DNA of 64,000 bases from Blakeslea trispora. Taxonomy: Eukaryota; Mucoromycota; Mucoromycetes; Mucorales; Choanephoraceae. The translations under genes and the position numbers were made by a program. The DNA is taken from the NCBI GenBank assembly GCA_025331445.1, contig JAIWNE010000001.1, forward strand, positions 248,001 to 312,000, in the 5' to 3' direction. This document shows positions 47,948-59,432 of the stretch, piece by piece (position 1 is the first letter of the stretch; every line of letters starts with the position of its first letter). The notes below the pieces were generated by a model. That model was not told the DNA's origin, made no database searches, and worked only from the letters and a program-made list of their open reading frames with translations.

Positions 47948-49608
47948 TTAATTGGATTTGCAGTGATTCTTTTTGCTTTCATCAGGATCAGACCAACCAG
48001 GACCACAGGTACAGAAAGTAGTTGTTAAATCAATCACTTCTTCTGATATGCGCTGTACTTCCTGTTTCATCCTAAATGTCATATCTTCGCTCTTTCTGAA
48101 ACCGTCCAGACAATCTTGCAATTCTCTAGGCAAAGAAGTATATAACATACGAGGAGATCCTAGTACAAACAGAGTGGCAAAGGCAGCATTGTAATCCAAT
48201 GGAGCATAGGACTGGCTTTCTCGGTTAGGATACAATGCATTCATGACGACAGGATAAAGTGGTGATTTTGTTGTATCGTACAGCAGTTCATTGATATATT
48301 TCTCAGCTTGATCAGGTGTAGAAGCATTGAAAGAAGCAAGGGACTGATTTGCAAGAATGGAGGTATATTCTTTTGGAATGTTACGAAGCACAAGCTGAAC
48401 TACATGTTCAAGAGTCCGAGGTTTTTCGAGCCACATATTCTCGGGAATACGGTGACAGAATGATTTGGCTATGGTAGACCAATTCAGTTTAGCTTCATCA
48501 TGCCTTTCAGCTTCAATGGTCTGCTTTTGGCTAACTTGCTGTTTTGTCTGTTCTGGCTTTGGTTGATTGACTTTACAAAGGCTGACAGGTGGGTGCTCAG
48601 AATCATAGCTCAAGACAAAATAACCTCGAGGTCGTCCTGTCTCTTTATCGATAGGCTTCATAGAATCGAATAAGGTATCAATAGAACACCAATAACTTGG
48701 GTATTTGTATCTTGCAGTGTCCAAGATCAACACTTTGCCTTCTTGAGCATTGTAAGCACCAATGGGTGAAAAATGACCATCGCCTGTCTGACCAAGTACT
48801 TTTCGTGAAAAGGAGATGACCATGAATTTATCTGAATCTGAAGTGACCAATTCAACATCCTTTTTGAACTTTTCAAAGTCGAAATCAAAAGCTCTGTTGA
48901 CTTGTACATCGCAATGACACTTGGCTAAACAAGCAAAGTTGTCAAAGGTAATGCCGTTCTTCTTCATGTCTTCCTTGGAAGAGCAACACTGTAAAAACTC
49001 ATCTGTTACAAGACATAAGTAAGAGAACTAAGCACAAAGAAATAGAACTCCATTCTACTTGCCTGAAAACCATCGCCAATTCCCTTTCCATCGTCGTTTA
49101 GGATCTACCTCTAGAGCATTCAACACCATGGCCACTATGTTTCAAGAGTCAGCATGGTCATTTTCTCTCTCAAAAAAAAAACAATTAGCTTACGTGAACT
49201 GGGACCACAGTAGGCAGGTTCTGATTGTGTGGTAAAGTTACCAGTCAAAGGAAAGAATCCTTCTGCATGACCATCATCCATAGCTTCTCGAAACAATCGC
49301 TTGCCTTCTGGAGAAGCAAAACGAACAAGGTCAGTAGGTAATGTTCGTTGATAAAAAGTGTTTTTAAGGTCATCGCCGAGGCCGTTGTCCTTGGGTGAGG
49401 ATACACCAAGCAAGTCTTGAAAGGCAGAAGTTGCTGTTTGATCCTTATGGATGGACGAATCTAACTTGGATGCTTCTTGCGTTGAAGTGACAAGGTAACG
49501 GCTTGATAAGTAGAGTGAATTGGTTGGTATATGTCGTGATCTGCACACCATGCTTTTTCTAAGCAGCCCACTGGAGGGTCTACGCAGTCGTTGTGTTGCC
49601 TTTAGCAT
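47948..49608 (-). CDS. Phytochelatin synthase with mitochondrial-type presequence
   Basis: Glutathione gamma-glutamylcysteinyltransferase: makes metal-binding (gamma-Glu-Cys)n-Gly peptides from glutathione for Cd/Zn tolerance. Three exons (49608-49194, 49134-49063, 49002-47948), 513 residues. Start ATG 49608 gives MLKATQRLRRPSSGLLRKSM, basic, Ser-rich and free of acidic residues, typical of a mitochondrial presequence. Catalytic triad visible: Cys in EPAYCGPSSLAMVLNAL (joined across intron 1), His in GDGHFSPIGAYN, Asp in VLILDTARYKYP. The region KGNWRWFSDEFLQCC spans intron 2, which begins GCAAGT. C-terminal half is variable, with a Cys-containing end (FCTCGPGW, NHCKSN). Known fungal enzymes are cytosolic or mitochondrial, so targeting is inference. 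Confidence 0.93.
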
Positions 49609-50407
49609 AGTGAATAGATTGGTAACAAAGAAACAACTCCGTCCCTGGCTTCTTTTTTTTTTTTTCTCCTGATAAAAAAAAAATACCAGATTCTCGCTAA
49701 ACCTTAAACAAACTTTTTTTCTAACCAATTATTGGCCAAGATTCGATTCATTTCAGAAACACAATCTTGACTGTACCTTTTAGTTGAATTATGCACAAAC
49801 CTGTCATTTTGCTTGATTTTTTTTTAAATGCATTTTGCTCAAGCACAAGCAGTCGCACAGCTTTTGTAAACGGATTTGCTTTTTTTTTATTTTTCGTTCC
49901 GAAAGAGAAAAGAAAAAAGCACTTTAGTTCTATAGACTAAAGAAAACATGTTTTCTCCCTCTTTTCAAAGAAGAAGAAGAAGGAAAGATCTTTCTCGCAA
50001 GCATAATAGACTTGAAGAATTCTGTTACTTGTTCCAAGATGATGAAAGCCAAACTGGACTCAAGCAGAGCAAAATTGCGGAGTACTTTTGAAAAAAAAAA
50101 AAGGTGCATTTTATTTCCCAATTTGGTGTACATTCATTCAGACAAATGGCATTGAAAAGCAAAGAAAAAAAAAAACGAGATATTGTTTCACTGTATCGGA
50201 TAGTAAGGTTAGAAAGAAGAAAGGGAGGGGAATACGTATATTAAAAAAAATTACATTGTTAGAAGTTTAAGGTTTATGTATTAAAGCTTGAAAGTGTTCA
50301 AAAAAAAGAGAGAGAGAGAAAGAGCTAGAAATGGACTTTTTTTTTTTCTTTCTTTCTGTCATTTAAGTGAGAGGGGATAAACACAGACATCTTCTTTCTA
50401 CAGAAAG
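49609..50407. other. Intergenic with a weak minus-strand frame
   Basis: About 800 bp. A minus-strand frame at 50133-49930 has a coding-like stretch (NFALLESSLAFIILEQVTEF) after a TTTTTTTTTTTTCAAAAG acceptor-like site, but no partner exon or domain could be found. Rest is homopolymer-rich. Confidence 0.4.
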
Positions 50408-51490
50408 CTAAACGAATTCCACATAAGATTCAGGAATCAAACCAGTTTCATCCTGCACATCAGCAATAAGCCAACCCTAATTAGACAAATGATAAGTTTA
50501 AGGATGCTATTGATATGATCAAAATACATTACTGGGCATTGTCGATACTGGACCCAGACAGATTGTCCAGCTTTAAGTGCTATTTCAAACTCTGTTTCTG
50601 GTTTGAAATCAAAAAGTGCTCGAGCATTTCTGCCGTTGAAATCTGGGGAAGACAAAGATATGGCTGAATGATTCTTTTCTGACAAAAGAGTTGCTGGTTG
50701 TCCATAGTGCAAGGGAGAATCTGTTGAATAAGCAAAATCGCGAACAAACACACCTATATTAACATACTTAGTCTTTTGTTATCAGCCAAAAAAAAAAAAA
50801 AGAAAAATGCATGACTTACTTGGCATAGCTAGTTGTGTTGAAGAAGGATATATTGACAAAGAGGCAAACTTTTGTTCTAGCTGTCGAGTTGAATTAGCAA
50901 CAACAACACATTAAACAGAAAAATAAAGAGCGAAACAATGGCCACAGTGTACAACGAAAAAAAAAGAAAAAAAAAAAGAAGACTTAGCCCTTACTTGAGG
51001 TCCTTCATAACTTTTCTGCCTCATTTGGATATCGTTCTCGATGATTGAACTTGACTTGTTGATAGATGCATTATCATCATCTACAAGCAATAACGAAGAT
51101 CTTAGCGTAGCCTTGATTTGGCTATGTTGAAGCGACTTGACAGAAGCAGGAGAAATGATAACGGATGACTTTTTGTCATGCATGTTGAAATTGTATTCAT
51201 CTTCTTCTTCAAACTCACTATCTGAACACGAACTGGTAGAAGTGGTATGGTCATCCTTTGATTCGACTACTGCTGATGGCACTGGTACATGGCCATTTTG
51301 AGTCTGTCTTTTTGATTTCTTCATTCGTTGCTGAAAGTTCTTTTTTCCTAATGATCCTTTTCGGGTAATCTATTAAATTCGTCTTTAAATAAGAAAAAGA
51401 GAGAGAGAGAGAAAGAGGAAGAAAAGTACACTCTTGTATAAATACCTTTTTTAACAAAAGTGCAAATGCAACAACTGTATTCAAACTCAT
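50408..51490 (-). CDS. SH3-domain adaptor, Nbp2/Skb5-like
   Basis: Cytosolic adaptor; relatives bring a PP2C phosphatase to MAP-kinase modules or bind PAK kinase. Minus strand. Exon 1 starts ATG 51490 (MSLNTVVAFALLLKK) and joins in frame, after a CT-rich intron, to ITRKGSLGKKNFQQRMKKSK. An acidic, Ser-rich segment follows (SCSDSEFEEEDEYNF). The family box FVRDFAYSTDSPLHYGQP precedes the SH3 domain: ARALFDFKPETEFEIALKAG, VWVQYRQCP, then after a short intron GWLIADVQDETGLIPESYVE and the stop. ALFDF, the GW pair and the P-x-x-Y end are all present. Length about 290 residues. An internal ATG at 51324 would give a shorter form. Confidence 0.82.
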
Positions 51491-51976
51491 TATGTGGTTT
51501 TACAAAGGAAAGGAATGGGACTCTCTTTTTTTTTTTTCTTTAAATATTCACTTTCTTTCTCTTGTTACTCTCCTTAAAACAATATATTTGCTCGAAGAAG
51601 AGATGATAAAAGATAAAAGAAAGAAATATAACAAGTGTTCTTTTTTTTTTAAAATGTAAAAAAAAAAGTAGCGGAACTTGATGGTTTGAAAAGAGAGAGA
51701 GAGAGAGGAATAAGGAGAGAGAGAAAGAGAGAATAGAGAGGGAGGGGGGAGAGGGGGGAAAGGACGAGGTTGATGTTGTTTTCGGGTTGAAACAAAAAGG
51801 TAAAAAAAAAGAAACTACTTTCTTGTTAAACCTGAGTGTATCGTCTTTATTTGTCTATGATCTTCTTGGAGATAAATAAAGGATAGTTGTAGGTGCGAAT
51901 ACACACAATGTAAATGAAGGGGAACAAACAACGGAACGCCCAGAGGGTGTCTTTAGAAAAAAAAAGAAGAGAAAAA

Positions 51977-52008
<32 letters not shown>

Positions 52009-52927
52009 GAAAAGATGAAATAAAAAAAGAGGGAAATCAAAAAAAAGGAGTTAGTCATATTGTATTTTTCAGCAAATTTGAGAGCACCTTACACAACCAG
52101 AAAGACGATTTCTGTTTTTGGTAAGCGCTGAATCTTAAAGAAAATATTCTGTGTAACATAGTAACAAAGATAGTGTACTGAGTCTGAATTACTTCTTTTT
52201 TGTGTTCATCTTTTTTAATTTACCTGCCAAAAAAAAAAAATTATACAAGTGGTATCCTAATTTCAAGTAACATGAAAGCAACCAATAGAAAACTAACGAA
52301 CAAAGACCCAAGGAGCTATGCAGAAAAAAAAAAAGGAGACATGGCTTGTTTACAAAGAAGATCTTGTCATTCTTTTATTTAAGGCTCTCTCTCTCTCTCT
52401 TTTCTTTTCATCTAGTAGAAAAGAAATAAAAAATAAGAGAAATGCTGAGCAAATGGCTTGTGTTTTTTTTTATGATCCAAAGGATTATCTAGATTGTACT
52501 CAACACACGCCACAACCTAGAACACCATCCAACATGCTCATATAAACTGAGTTCATTAGGCTATGAATGAGTTGAGCAATAAAATGAAATAATTACTTCC
52601 TTTCATACAAAAGTAAAGATCGACAAAGAATCAAAAATGATTGGTTGCCTCATTTTTATAGTCTCAGAGAATTTTACACGATTTGACTTTCTGAAAAGAA
52701 GTAACCAAAAAGTAGGAACAACACACCCACAAAAAAAAACCAGTTTTCTTGTAATGATTCAGTAATCCAAACAGTAAAGACATACAAAACTTTTTTTTTT
52801 CCTGATTTACAAGAATGTTTTCATAGATAGTGGAGTATTAAAAAAAAAAGTAGACTACTATAGTCTAAGGAAACATAATATATTTCGTGCTGACAACATT
52901 TATTGTTTTGTGTATCTTCTTATACCA
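51491..52927. other. Intergenic, purine-rich simple sequence
   Basis: 1.4 kb with long GA-rich tracts (51690-51770, 51960-52020, mostly GAGAGA and GGGG runs), poly-A/T and short frames lacking domains. No gene seen. Confidence 0.55.
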
Positions 52928-54248
52928 CTAAATCTTGGATGGAACATAATACCATTTATCATCTCTTTCGATTGCCTTCACTTTGCGCTTGTATTTGTTC
53001 AAGTACTAGATGAAAAATAACAAAATGAAATTTATGGTAAAGTCATAAAAGAAGATAATAATGTTCCTTACCTTTTCTATCTTTCCTTCCTTGGATGGTT
53101 CTCTATTGATATTGTATGGTGATTGCTCAATAGTGACATTAGTCCTGGATGAGAAAGGAAGGTTTTAGGATCATCTCTCTCTCTTTGTTTTCTTTACTAA
53201 TTCGAAATAAAGTAATATCTTACACGTTGATGTCATGAGTATCCGTTTTACAAGGTATGCTTCCATTTATAAGACGCTCCCAAGCTTCATGTGTTTCTCT
53301 TACAACAGCATCTGCATAAGCCTAATAGTCGAATATATGAAAAGAAAAGAAGAGATGAAACCACAATTGACATTGACATTATCTTAAAAGTCATTTACCT
53401 TGTTTTTACACTTGCCATCAAATGCAAACTTATTGGCTGGCTTTCCATCAGGTATCTTGTAGATCTTGAACCATTGATGAGTAGCTTGAATGAGTTCAGG
53501 AAAGTGTTTCTCTACATCCTCAATATCTATAGATTGTAAATGTCATTCAACATATCCATAAAGATGATAAACATGAGCCATCTTTTTATAGGAGGATGTA
53601 ATACAAACCATGCAACTTATTAGCCATAGGATCCTTGATGTCAATGCCAATCAACTTCCAATCAGTTTCACCTTCATCCAACAATGCCAAAACACCCAAG
53701 ATTTTAACTTGCTTAATCTGACCTCGGTAACCAATCTCCTCGCCAATTTCACAAATATCCACTGGGTCATTATCACCTTTAGCACCTGTATCGGGTGAAA
53801 CGGTTGTTGGATCTTCCCAAGTCTTTTCAGAAAAAGAGTTAGACTTCCCTCCTCAAAAGAACTCTCTCTCTTTTTTTTTCCTTGTCATACCTGTGGCAAA
53901 GCACCATAATTCCAGATATAACCTTTGTATGGAAAACAATTACGTACAAATCGAACTTTTCCTTTCTTCACATCTTGCTTGATTGGATTGTATTTTTCGC
54001 CTGTAGCAATTTCAAACTTGGCATTGGACCAGCGTGGAATTTCAACCACCATATTCACAATTCTTTTTTCAGCATCAGCATAAAGAGGAATGTCATGAAA
54101 TGGCGATATGATTTTGCCGTCCTTTTCTGTGAAATGTCAATTTTCTTACTTTCTTAATATCACATGCATTAACTCTACCAAAATAAATACGATGTTCTGG
54201 CGTGTATTTCTTGCCAATCGTGGAAATTTCGTATGTTTCTGTACTCAT
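52928..54248 (-). CDS. IPP1: Soluble inorganic pyrophosphatase (family I, Ipp1)
   Basis: Hydrolyses diphosphate to phosphate in the cytosol, drawing biosynthetic reactions forward. Minus strand, multi-exon with short introns, start ATG 54248 ([20 protein letters not shown]). Sequence follows the yeast enzyme along its length: [51 protein letters not shown], signature [12 protein letters not shown] (the three metal-binding Asp), [32 protein letters not shown] and [11 protein letters not shown]. The end is [11 protein letters not shown]. Essential housekeeping gene; the name is used by homology. No frame breaks seen. Confidence 0.95.
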
Positions 54249-55706
54249 ATGAAGCGCGTTATTTCTCTCCTTAGTTTGATAGAAAAAAAAAAGTATAAAA
54301 GAAAAGAGAGAGAAAAAAAAAAGAGGATAAGAAATGAGAAAAGAAAAAAAAAATAGCTGACACAGAAAATCAGGCCCAATCAATACTTGAGCTTTGCTTC
54401 TATTTGAAATTTGATAAGCAAGAATTAAAAAAAACAACCGAAATCTACTTTGTGAAGAAAAAAAAAAAGAAACGCTTTGACTTTTCATCAAAGGCTATAT
54501 GAAAAGGGTTTCCTTTAAAAGATAAAAGTTTTATTATCTAGCGCACAAACAAAATAACCATAAAGTCTTCCTCCCTTTTTTTTTCGATACAACAAGTATC
54601 AACATGCTGAATATGGATGAATAAGGTTGGAGGAGGAACTTTGCTTGAGACAAGATCATATATTGATGCATATAGAAACCTAGCATCATCACCTAAAGTC
54701 CTTGCTATGAATGCAAATGAGGCTCTTGCGTCAATATGTGTTGTAGTAACCTTTTCACCAACAAAATACGCTAAAATGATAGATATGGACAGATGTCAGA
54801 GAAAGAGGGAGAAGAAGAAGGCAAGGGGGTAGATACAACATTGTCAAAGATAGAATCTGTTGCTTACTTGATTTCTTTCCTCTCCTTTTCATCTTTAACT
54901 TCGACTGCAAATTTTCTTAACCTACCTAATAAAGTCAAAAACTCTTCTTGCATCCAGTTACTTATTCAACCTTTCTCGCATCTTCTTTCTTTCTGTTTTT
55001 ATTTCAGACTCTTCATATCTGCAACCAAGATAATACAAGCAAACAACTGTAAATTGTACAAGTATTACTTGAGGGCAATAAAGAGAAAGATTAGTTTGTT
55101 TTGTAGTTATGATTGGATGGAGAACAAACACTATTACTGGAAGATGTGTCGTTTCAGAAGCATCCTTCGGTTTTCTAATAAAACAAAAACACGCATGTTA
55201 CCCACCCATTGTCATTCTCTCTATTACCCCCCCCCCCCTTAAATTTGAACTATCTGGTAACAGGGTTCTTCATCAATCACTTTATTTTTAGTCCTGTTTT
55301 CCTTGTCATTCAAAAAGAAAAAAGCACTTTTATTTTCTTATAAGCTTTTTCAAAAGAGAGAGAGAGAAAGAGGGAAGAGAGGAGAGCAAACAAAATATAA
55401 AGCATCTTGGGTATAGGCCCTCCTTTTTAAGAATTGTTTTCGTTCAAGAGGAGGAGGTAGAGGGAAGGAAGGGAGAGATTCACACTCACTTTAAAGACGA
55501 CTGGGTATGACTTTTTTTTTTAATGATAAAGAAAAGAGGGGAGAATCATAAGCATGTAAAGTGCATAATTAAATCAAAGCCAGTTCTAATGTCCATGTAC
55601 GTCTTGCCCACAAACGAATCGATTGACCTTCAATCTCCACTGTGTTTCCATCCCACCAACATTTTCTCTACAAAACAACAATGTATGAGGACACTTTGCT
55701 TCTTTT
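54249..55706. other. Intergenic; C-tract and GA-rich stretches
   Basis: Includes a (C)11 run near 55229, GA-rich tracts at 55350-55480, and a 71-codon plus-strand ATG frame (54617-54832) that also has an open antisense partner. Neither has a domain, and I do not call them genes. Confidence 0.45.
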
Positions 55707-56543
55707 CTATAGCTTATCTTCATCATTTACCGCTGGTTTTCTCCAAAATAACAATAATTTCTGAGCTGTAGCCATATGATTATCAGGCCCAGTTGTCTTC
55801 AGTAACACTAAACTCATACTGTTGATACAGGTCTTATTGGGCTCTAGTTCACGATAGCCCCAACTATCTTCCCGAGTAAAACCAGCATCACATAGCATGT
55901 CAATCAAATGTTGTTCTGCCACATTATTTTCTCGGGCAATATTCTTTTGAAGAGCAGCAAACACTTGATCGTGTTGTTTCAGATAATGCCCGGAGGCTGC
56001 CTTGATCTGTTGCTGTCGCTGGCTGCTTTTACACACACAATAGTACTCAAGCTCTTCTCGGAGGACAATGATGGGCTGCTTATCTAATAAAGATGGATAG
56101 TATTGAGCAGCAGGCACTGAGGAAAAAATAGGAGCATCTACCGTCTGCTCCTTTTGTTCATGTGCTTGCTGATAAAATTGAAGCACATATTTAAGACAGG
56201 CAGCATCAAAATCAACAAACGTTGTCAACAGACCTCCTCCTCCTCCTTCATCGTCGTCTTGTTCAGAGTCGAACCCATCTGAATCGTCTTCACTGTCGTA
56301 GCTGGAGGGGTTGGGTCTACCGAGCACAAGCCCATTAGGAAACATGGCAATCAATAGGCTTTCTGGTAAGCTCACCAGTACTTCTCTATCAATCTTCATA
56401 TGGCTGCCTCTTAAGTTCAAGTCAAGGACCATAGGAATGGCATCAGGTGCATTGTCATAATCTGGATCGATGTCATCGTATGACTGAGCTGAATAGATCA
56501 AGTCATCTTGGCCAGCTGTTGCTGAACTATCTGTGGCTACCAT
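55707..56543 (-). CDS. Whi2-like protein with BTB/KCTD-like fold
   Basis: Single-exon frame of 278 residues from ATG 56543 (MVATDSSATAGQDD). Relatives of yeast Whi2 bind Psr phosphatases and restrain growth under stress. The Whi2-type BTB segment is visible: VLDLNLRGSHMKIDREVLVS, LPESLLIAMFPNGLVLGRPN, a Ser/Asp-rich insert (YDSEDDSDGFDSEQDDDEG) with a Gly run, then FVDFDAACLKYVLQFYQQA. Next REELEYYCV and a helical C-terminal part with MLCDAGFTREDSWGYREL and LVLLKTTGPDNHMATAQKLL. An upstream in-frame ATG (about 56,630) would add a hydrophobic leader translated from poly-T/CT DNA; that region reads as 5' UTR. Confidence 0.8.
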   Translation of the reverse strand: MVATDSSATAGQDDLIYSAQSYDDIDPDYDNAPDAIPMVLDLNLRGSHMKIDREVLVSLPESLLIAMFPNGLVLGRPNPSSYDSEDDSDGFDSEQDDDEGGGGGLLTTFVDFDAACLKYVLQFYQQAHEQKEQTVDAPIFSSVPAAQYYPSLLDKQPIIVLREELEYYCVCKSSQRQQQIKAASGHYLKQHDQVFAALQKNIARENNVAEQHLIDMLCDAGFTREDSWGYRELEPNKTCINSMSLVLLKTTGPDNHMATAQKLLLFWRKPAVNDEDKL

Positions 56544-56831
56544 AAAGTAATTGGGAGAGGGAAAATAGGAGAGAGAGAGAAAAAAAAAAATTAAATTAAA
56601 TTTTAAAAAAAATATATGTGTATATACACACATAATTGGACTTGGCAGGCACAATAAAGTGTTACACACATGTAGAAATTTAGAGTAGCAAGTCTGAGCT
56701 TGTCCAAATCATCCCTAAACCATTTGGATTCAACACATTCTGCATACAGCATAATCATACAGATCTCTCTCTCTCTCACATTTTTTTATAAGACATTTTT
56801 ATTTTATTTTAACAGAACAATAATTCAGAAT

Positions 56832-58087
56832 TTAAGCAGAAGCAGACTTTTGCATGGAAGAAGTACGACGACGTTCAGCCTTTTCTTGCTTGGATTCCTT
56901 GACACGCTTGGCAAGCAATTGCTTGTATTCGGCTTCGGCTTCACGAGAAGCTTCAGCTCTTCTGCGCTTAAGAGCTTGTCTGTGTCTCTTACGTTGGAGG
57001 TAAGAGGGGTAACAAGACGTTGGATCTTGGGAGCCTTGGTGTAAGCCTTCTTGCCTTCAGCCTTGGGTTGGACTTCACGACGGATAACGTACTTGCGACA
57101 TCATCTTCCTTGCTCAAGTTCTATCATAGGTGGATACAAAATTTAGTAAAGTGGAAAATCATATGAAACACTCTCTAACTTACAAGAACTTTCTGATCTT
57201 GGAAGCACGCTTGGGACCGAGACGCTTGGGGACAGTGGTATCAGTCAAACCAGCAATGTCTTGTTCACCTTGCTTGACAACAACGAGAGACAAGACAGAG
57301 AGGTCGGAACCGACGATACAACCACGGACGACTTTCTCTTACGTTCACCGGTACGGCGAGGACGGTAACAAGAGTGACCCTTGGACATCAAAAGCTTGAC
57401 ACGGTGGGGCAAGAGAACACCTTGCTTCATGGGAAACCTTGCTTGTCGTTACCACCAGTGATACGGAAAACGTAACCCTTGAATTCGTCACCGAGGAAAT
57501 CACCGGCAACTTCTTGGGCCATACGCTTATCGTAGAAGCACGGAGACGACGTTCGTCTTCAATTTCAATCAACTTTTGACAGCCGGTGGCTGGGTTAGCG
57601 ATGTTCAACTAAAGAGAGGAAGTTTTAGTTGAATGTGTTTATGGGAGGACCATGTCAGATTATAGAGAGAGAGAGAAAATCAAACTATTGGAAAAGATCT
57701 TTGAAAGATAAAGACTCTAGGCAAAAAAAAGAAAAAGAAAAGTAGGCTGTGTACTAGTGTTGATTACTTGATCAAGTGTTGAACATGTGTTGTTGCAATC
57801 GAAAAAAAAAAGAAATCCAATGCACAGCCTTTTCATTCCTAATGACAACTGCTTTCATGACGAATGGCAATAGGTTATTTGTTGTCACAACATAGTTGCT
57901 TGAACTTTCTTATTCGCTTCTCGCTTTTTTCTTCCTCCTTCTGTTGTTCTCTCCTTTTCTGTTGATGTCATCCACTACTTTGATTTGAACATGGTGTCAT
58001 TGTCTTATATCGGTGTTGATTGAAAAAAAAATCCATCCATCCATCCGTCTATTCATTGATGCAATCCATTCAAGTTCGTATGCTCCA

Positions 58088-58118
<31 letters not shown>

Positions 58119-58164
58119 TCTCTGACATAGTGTCCTGTACAAATAGGTTATAGGTTACCTTCAT
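56832..58164 (-). pseudogene. RPS6: 40S ribosomal protein S6 (eS6) gene with six apparent one-base deletions
   Basis: Component of the small ribosomal subunit. Minus strand. Exon 1 is just ATGAAG (58164-58159), then a 550-nt intron (58158-57609). Exon 2 (from 57608) reads [19 protein letters not shown], exon 3 (from about 57120) reads NLSKEDD ... to the stop at 56832. All expected S6 segments are present without visible amino-acid changes: [64 protein letters not shown] and C-terminal [13 protein letters not shown] with its phosphorylatable serines. But the frame breaks at six places, each time by one missing base (near 57538, 57432, 57331, 57120, 57097 and 57000). Sequencing or assembly error in a live essential gene is the likelier reading; a young pseudogene copy is the alternative. 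Confidence 0.85.
57609..58158 (-). other. Long first intron of RPS6 (550 nt)
   Basis: Runs from GTAACC right after ATGAAG to CTCTTTAG. Contains a GGAT-type short repeat (GGATGGATGGATGGAT) and a GA/CT tract. I looked for C/D-box and H/ACA snoRNA marks and saw no convincing pair. Confidence 0.7.
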
Positions 58165-59432
58165 GTTGGCGCTGGAAGAGAAGGGATAACCAGTTTAAGG
58201 GCTGTGGTGCATCACAAATACACTGATTTTCCGAGCACTGAGAAAAAAAAATTGGGCGGGACGTAACTTTTTTTTTTTTGCTGACTGACTTTAGAATACA
58301 ATGAAAAGAGGGGCAGAGGAATATAGAGTGTAAGCTGATGGATTGAATGAGTTAAAAGAAAACAGCCCTTCAAAGCAAGCGAGCCATAGCTAATTGATTG
58401 TGTTGTTTCAGTGATCTTGATTTTCTAAATGTACATTTTTTGAATATACGCTTGTTAGACAAAACAATAGCTTCAAAACAGACTTTTTGGATTTCTAATA
58501 TAGCAAGTCTTCTGTTTCTTCTTTCCGTTTTTGCTGTTCAGCATAATGAACTTGTAACAAATGGCTGATGTTTGTGATAACTTTTATATAGTCGAAAAGG
58601 ACGTACATTTAAAAAAAAATGTTTTCAGGGCATGCTAAAACGAAGAGAATGGTTCATTTGGTCTTTTTTTTTTTTGCACTCTATACATAAGCCAAGGAAG
58701 GAAGAGAATAGCTTTTTTTTGATGCCCAAAACTCAGTTGGTCAAGAGGGGCTATTTGTTGAACAAAAAACTGTTTCTTGTACAACATCAGATTCTGGAGC
58801 TATAACTTCACTTTCTGAAATGGCTTTAACAAAAAGGAGGAAGTGAATGGAGAAATGATAGCAAGCGTCTCAGTTACACAGGGAATAAAAATAAACAAAG
58901 CCAAATCATCACTCCTTCCCTTTTTCTCTCTCTCTTTCTTTCTTTTTTGTTTCCCTTTTGTTTTCTTTTCTGTCTCGGATAAGACAAGATCATGGACATT
59001 TACACCAAGCAAAAAATGACTAAATCGAAAATTATTTATAGACTTCAAATGTAACATAAACATTTCTTTTTCTTTTCTTGCACATATTGTCATCTTGTCT
59101 TTATCAAATATTGTCTACTTGCTGTTAGTAGTATCTAAAGATCAATCCAAAAAAGGAAATGCACACATCAATCTCTTAGTAAGCTGTTTGTAAGAATCTA
59201 TTATAGTAGCACTTTGTTGGACAAGTTACTGGTCATATATAATACATGACTCAGCATATTGCCAAAATTAGTTTAAAAGAAATAAAATACCTTTTTGTAT
59301 TTTTTTGGTTTGTGTACAATTTATACAGACACAAAAGCTCCTGTTTGGTCCCTTATATATTTCCCTGTTCTTTTTTTTCGTTCCCTTATTTTTTCTATCT
59401 TTATTTTATTTCAAGTCTGTGTATCTTGACAA
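58165..59432. other. Intergenic between RPS6 and F-box genes
   Basis: Upstream region of RPS6 and of the F-box gene. A CT-rich leader ends near 58250; a 97-codon minus-strand frame near 58800-59093 is Lys-rich translation of a CTTT tract and lacks support. Confidence 0.5.

Noticed and set aside
54617..54832. 71-codon ATG frame, plus strand
   Set aside because: The opposite strand is equally open, composition is uninformative and the end is a GA-tract translation.
57609..58158. Intronic snoRNA in RPS6
   Set aside because: No RTGATGA/CTGA pair or H/ACA layout that I could defend by eye.
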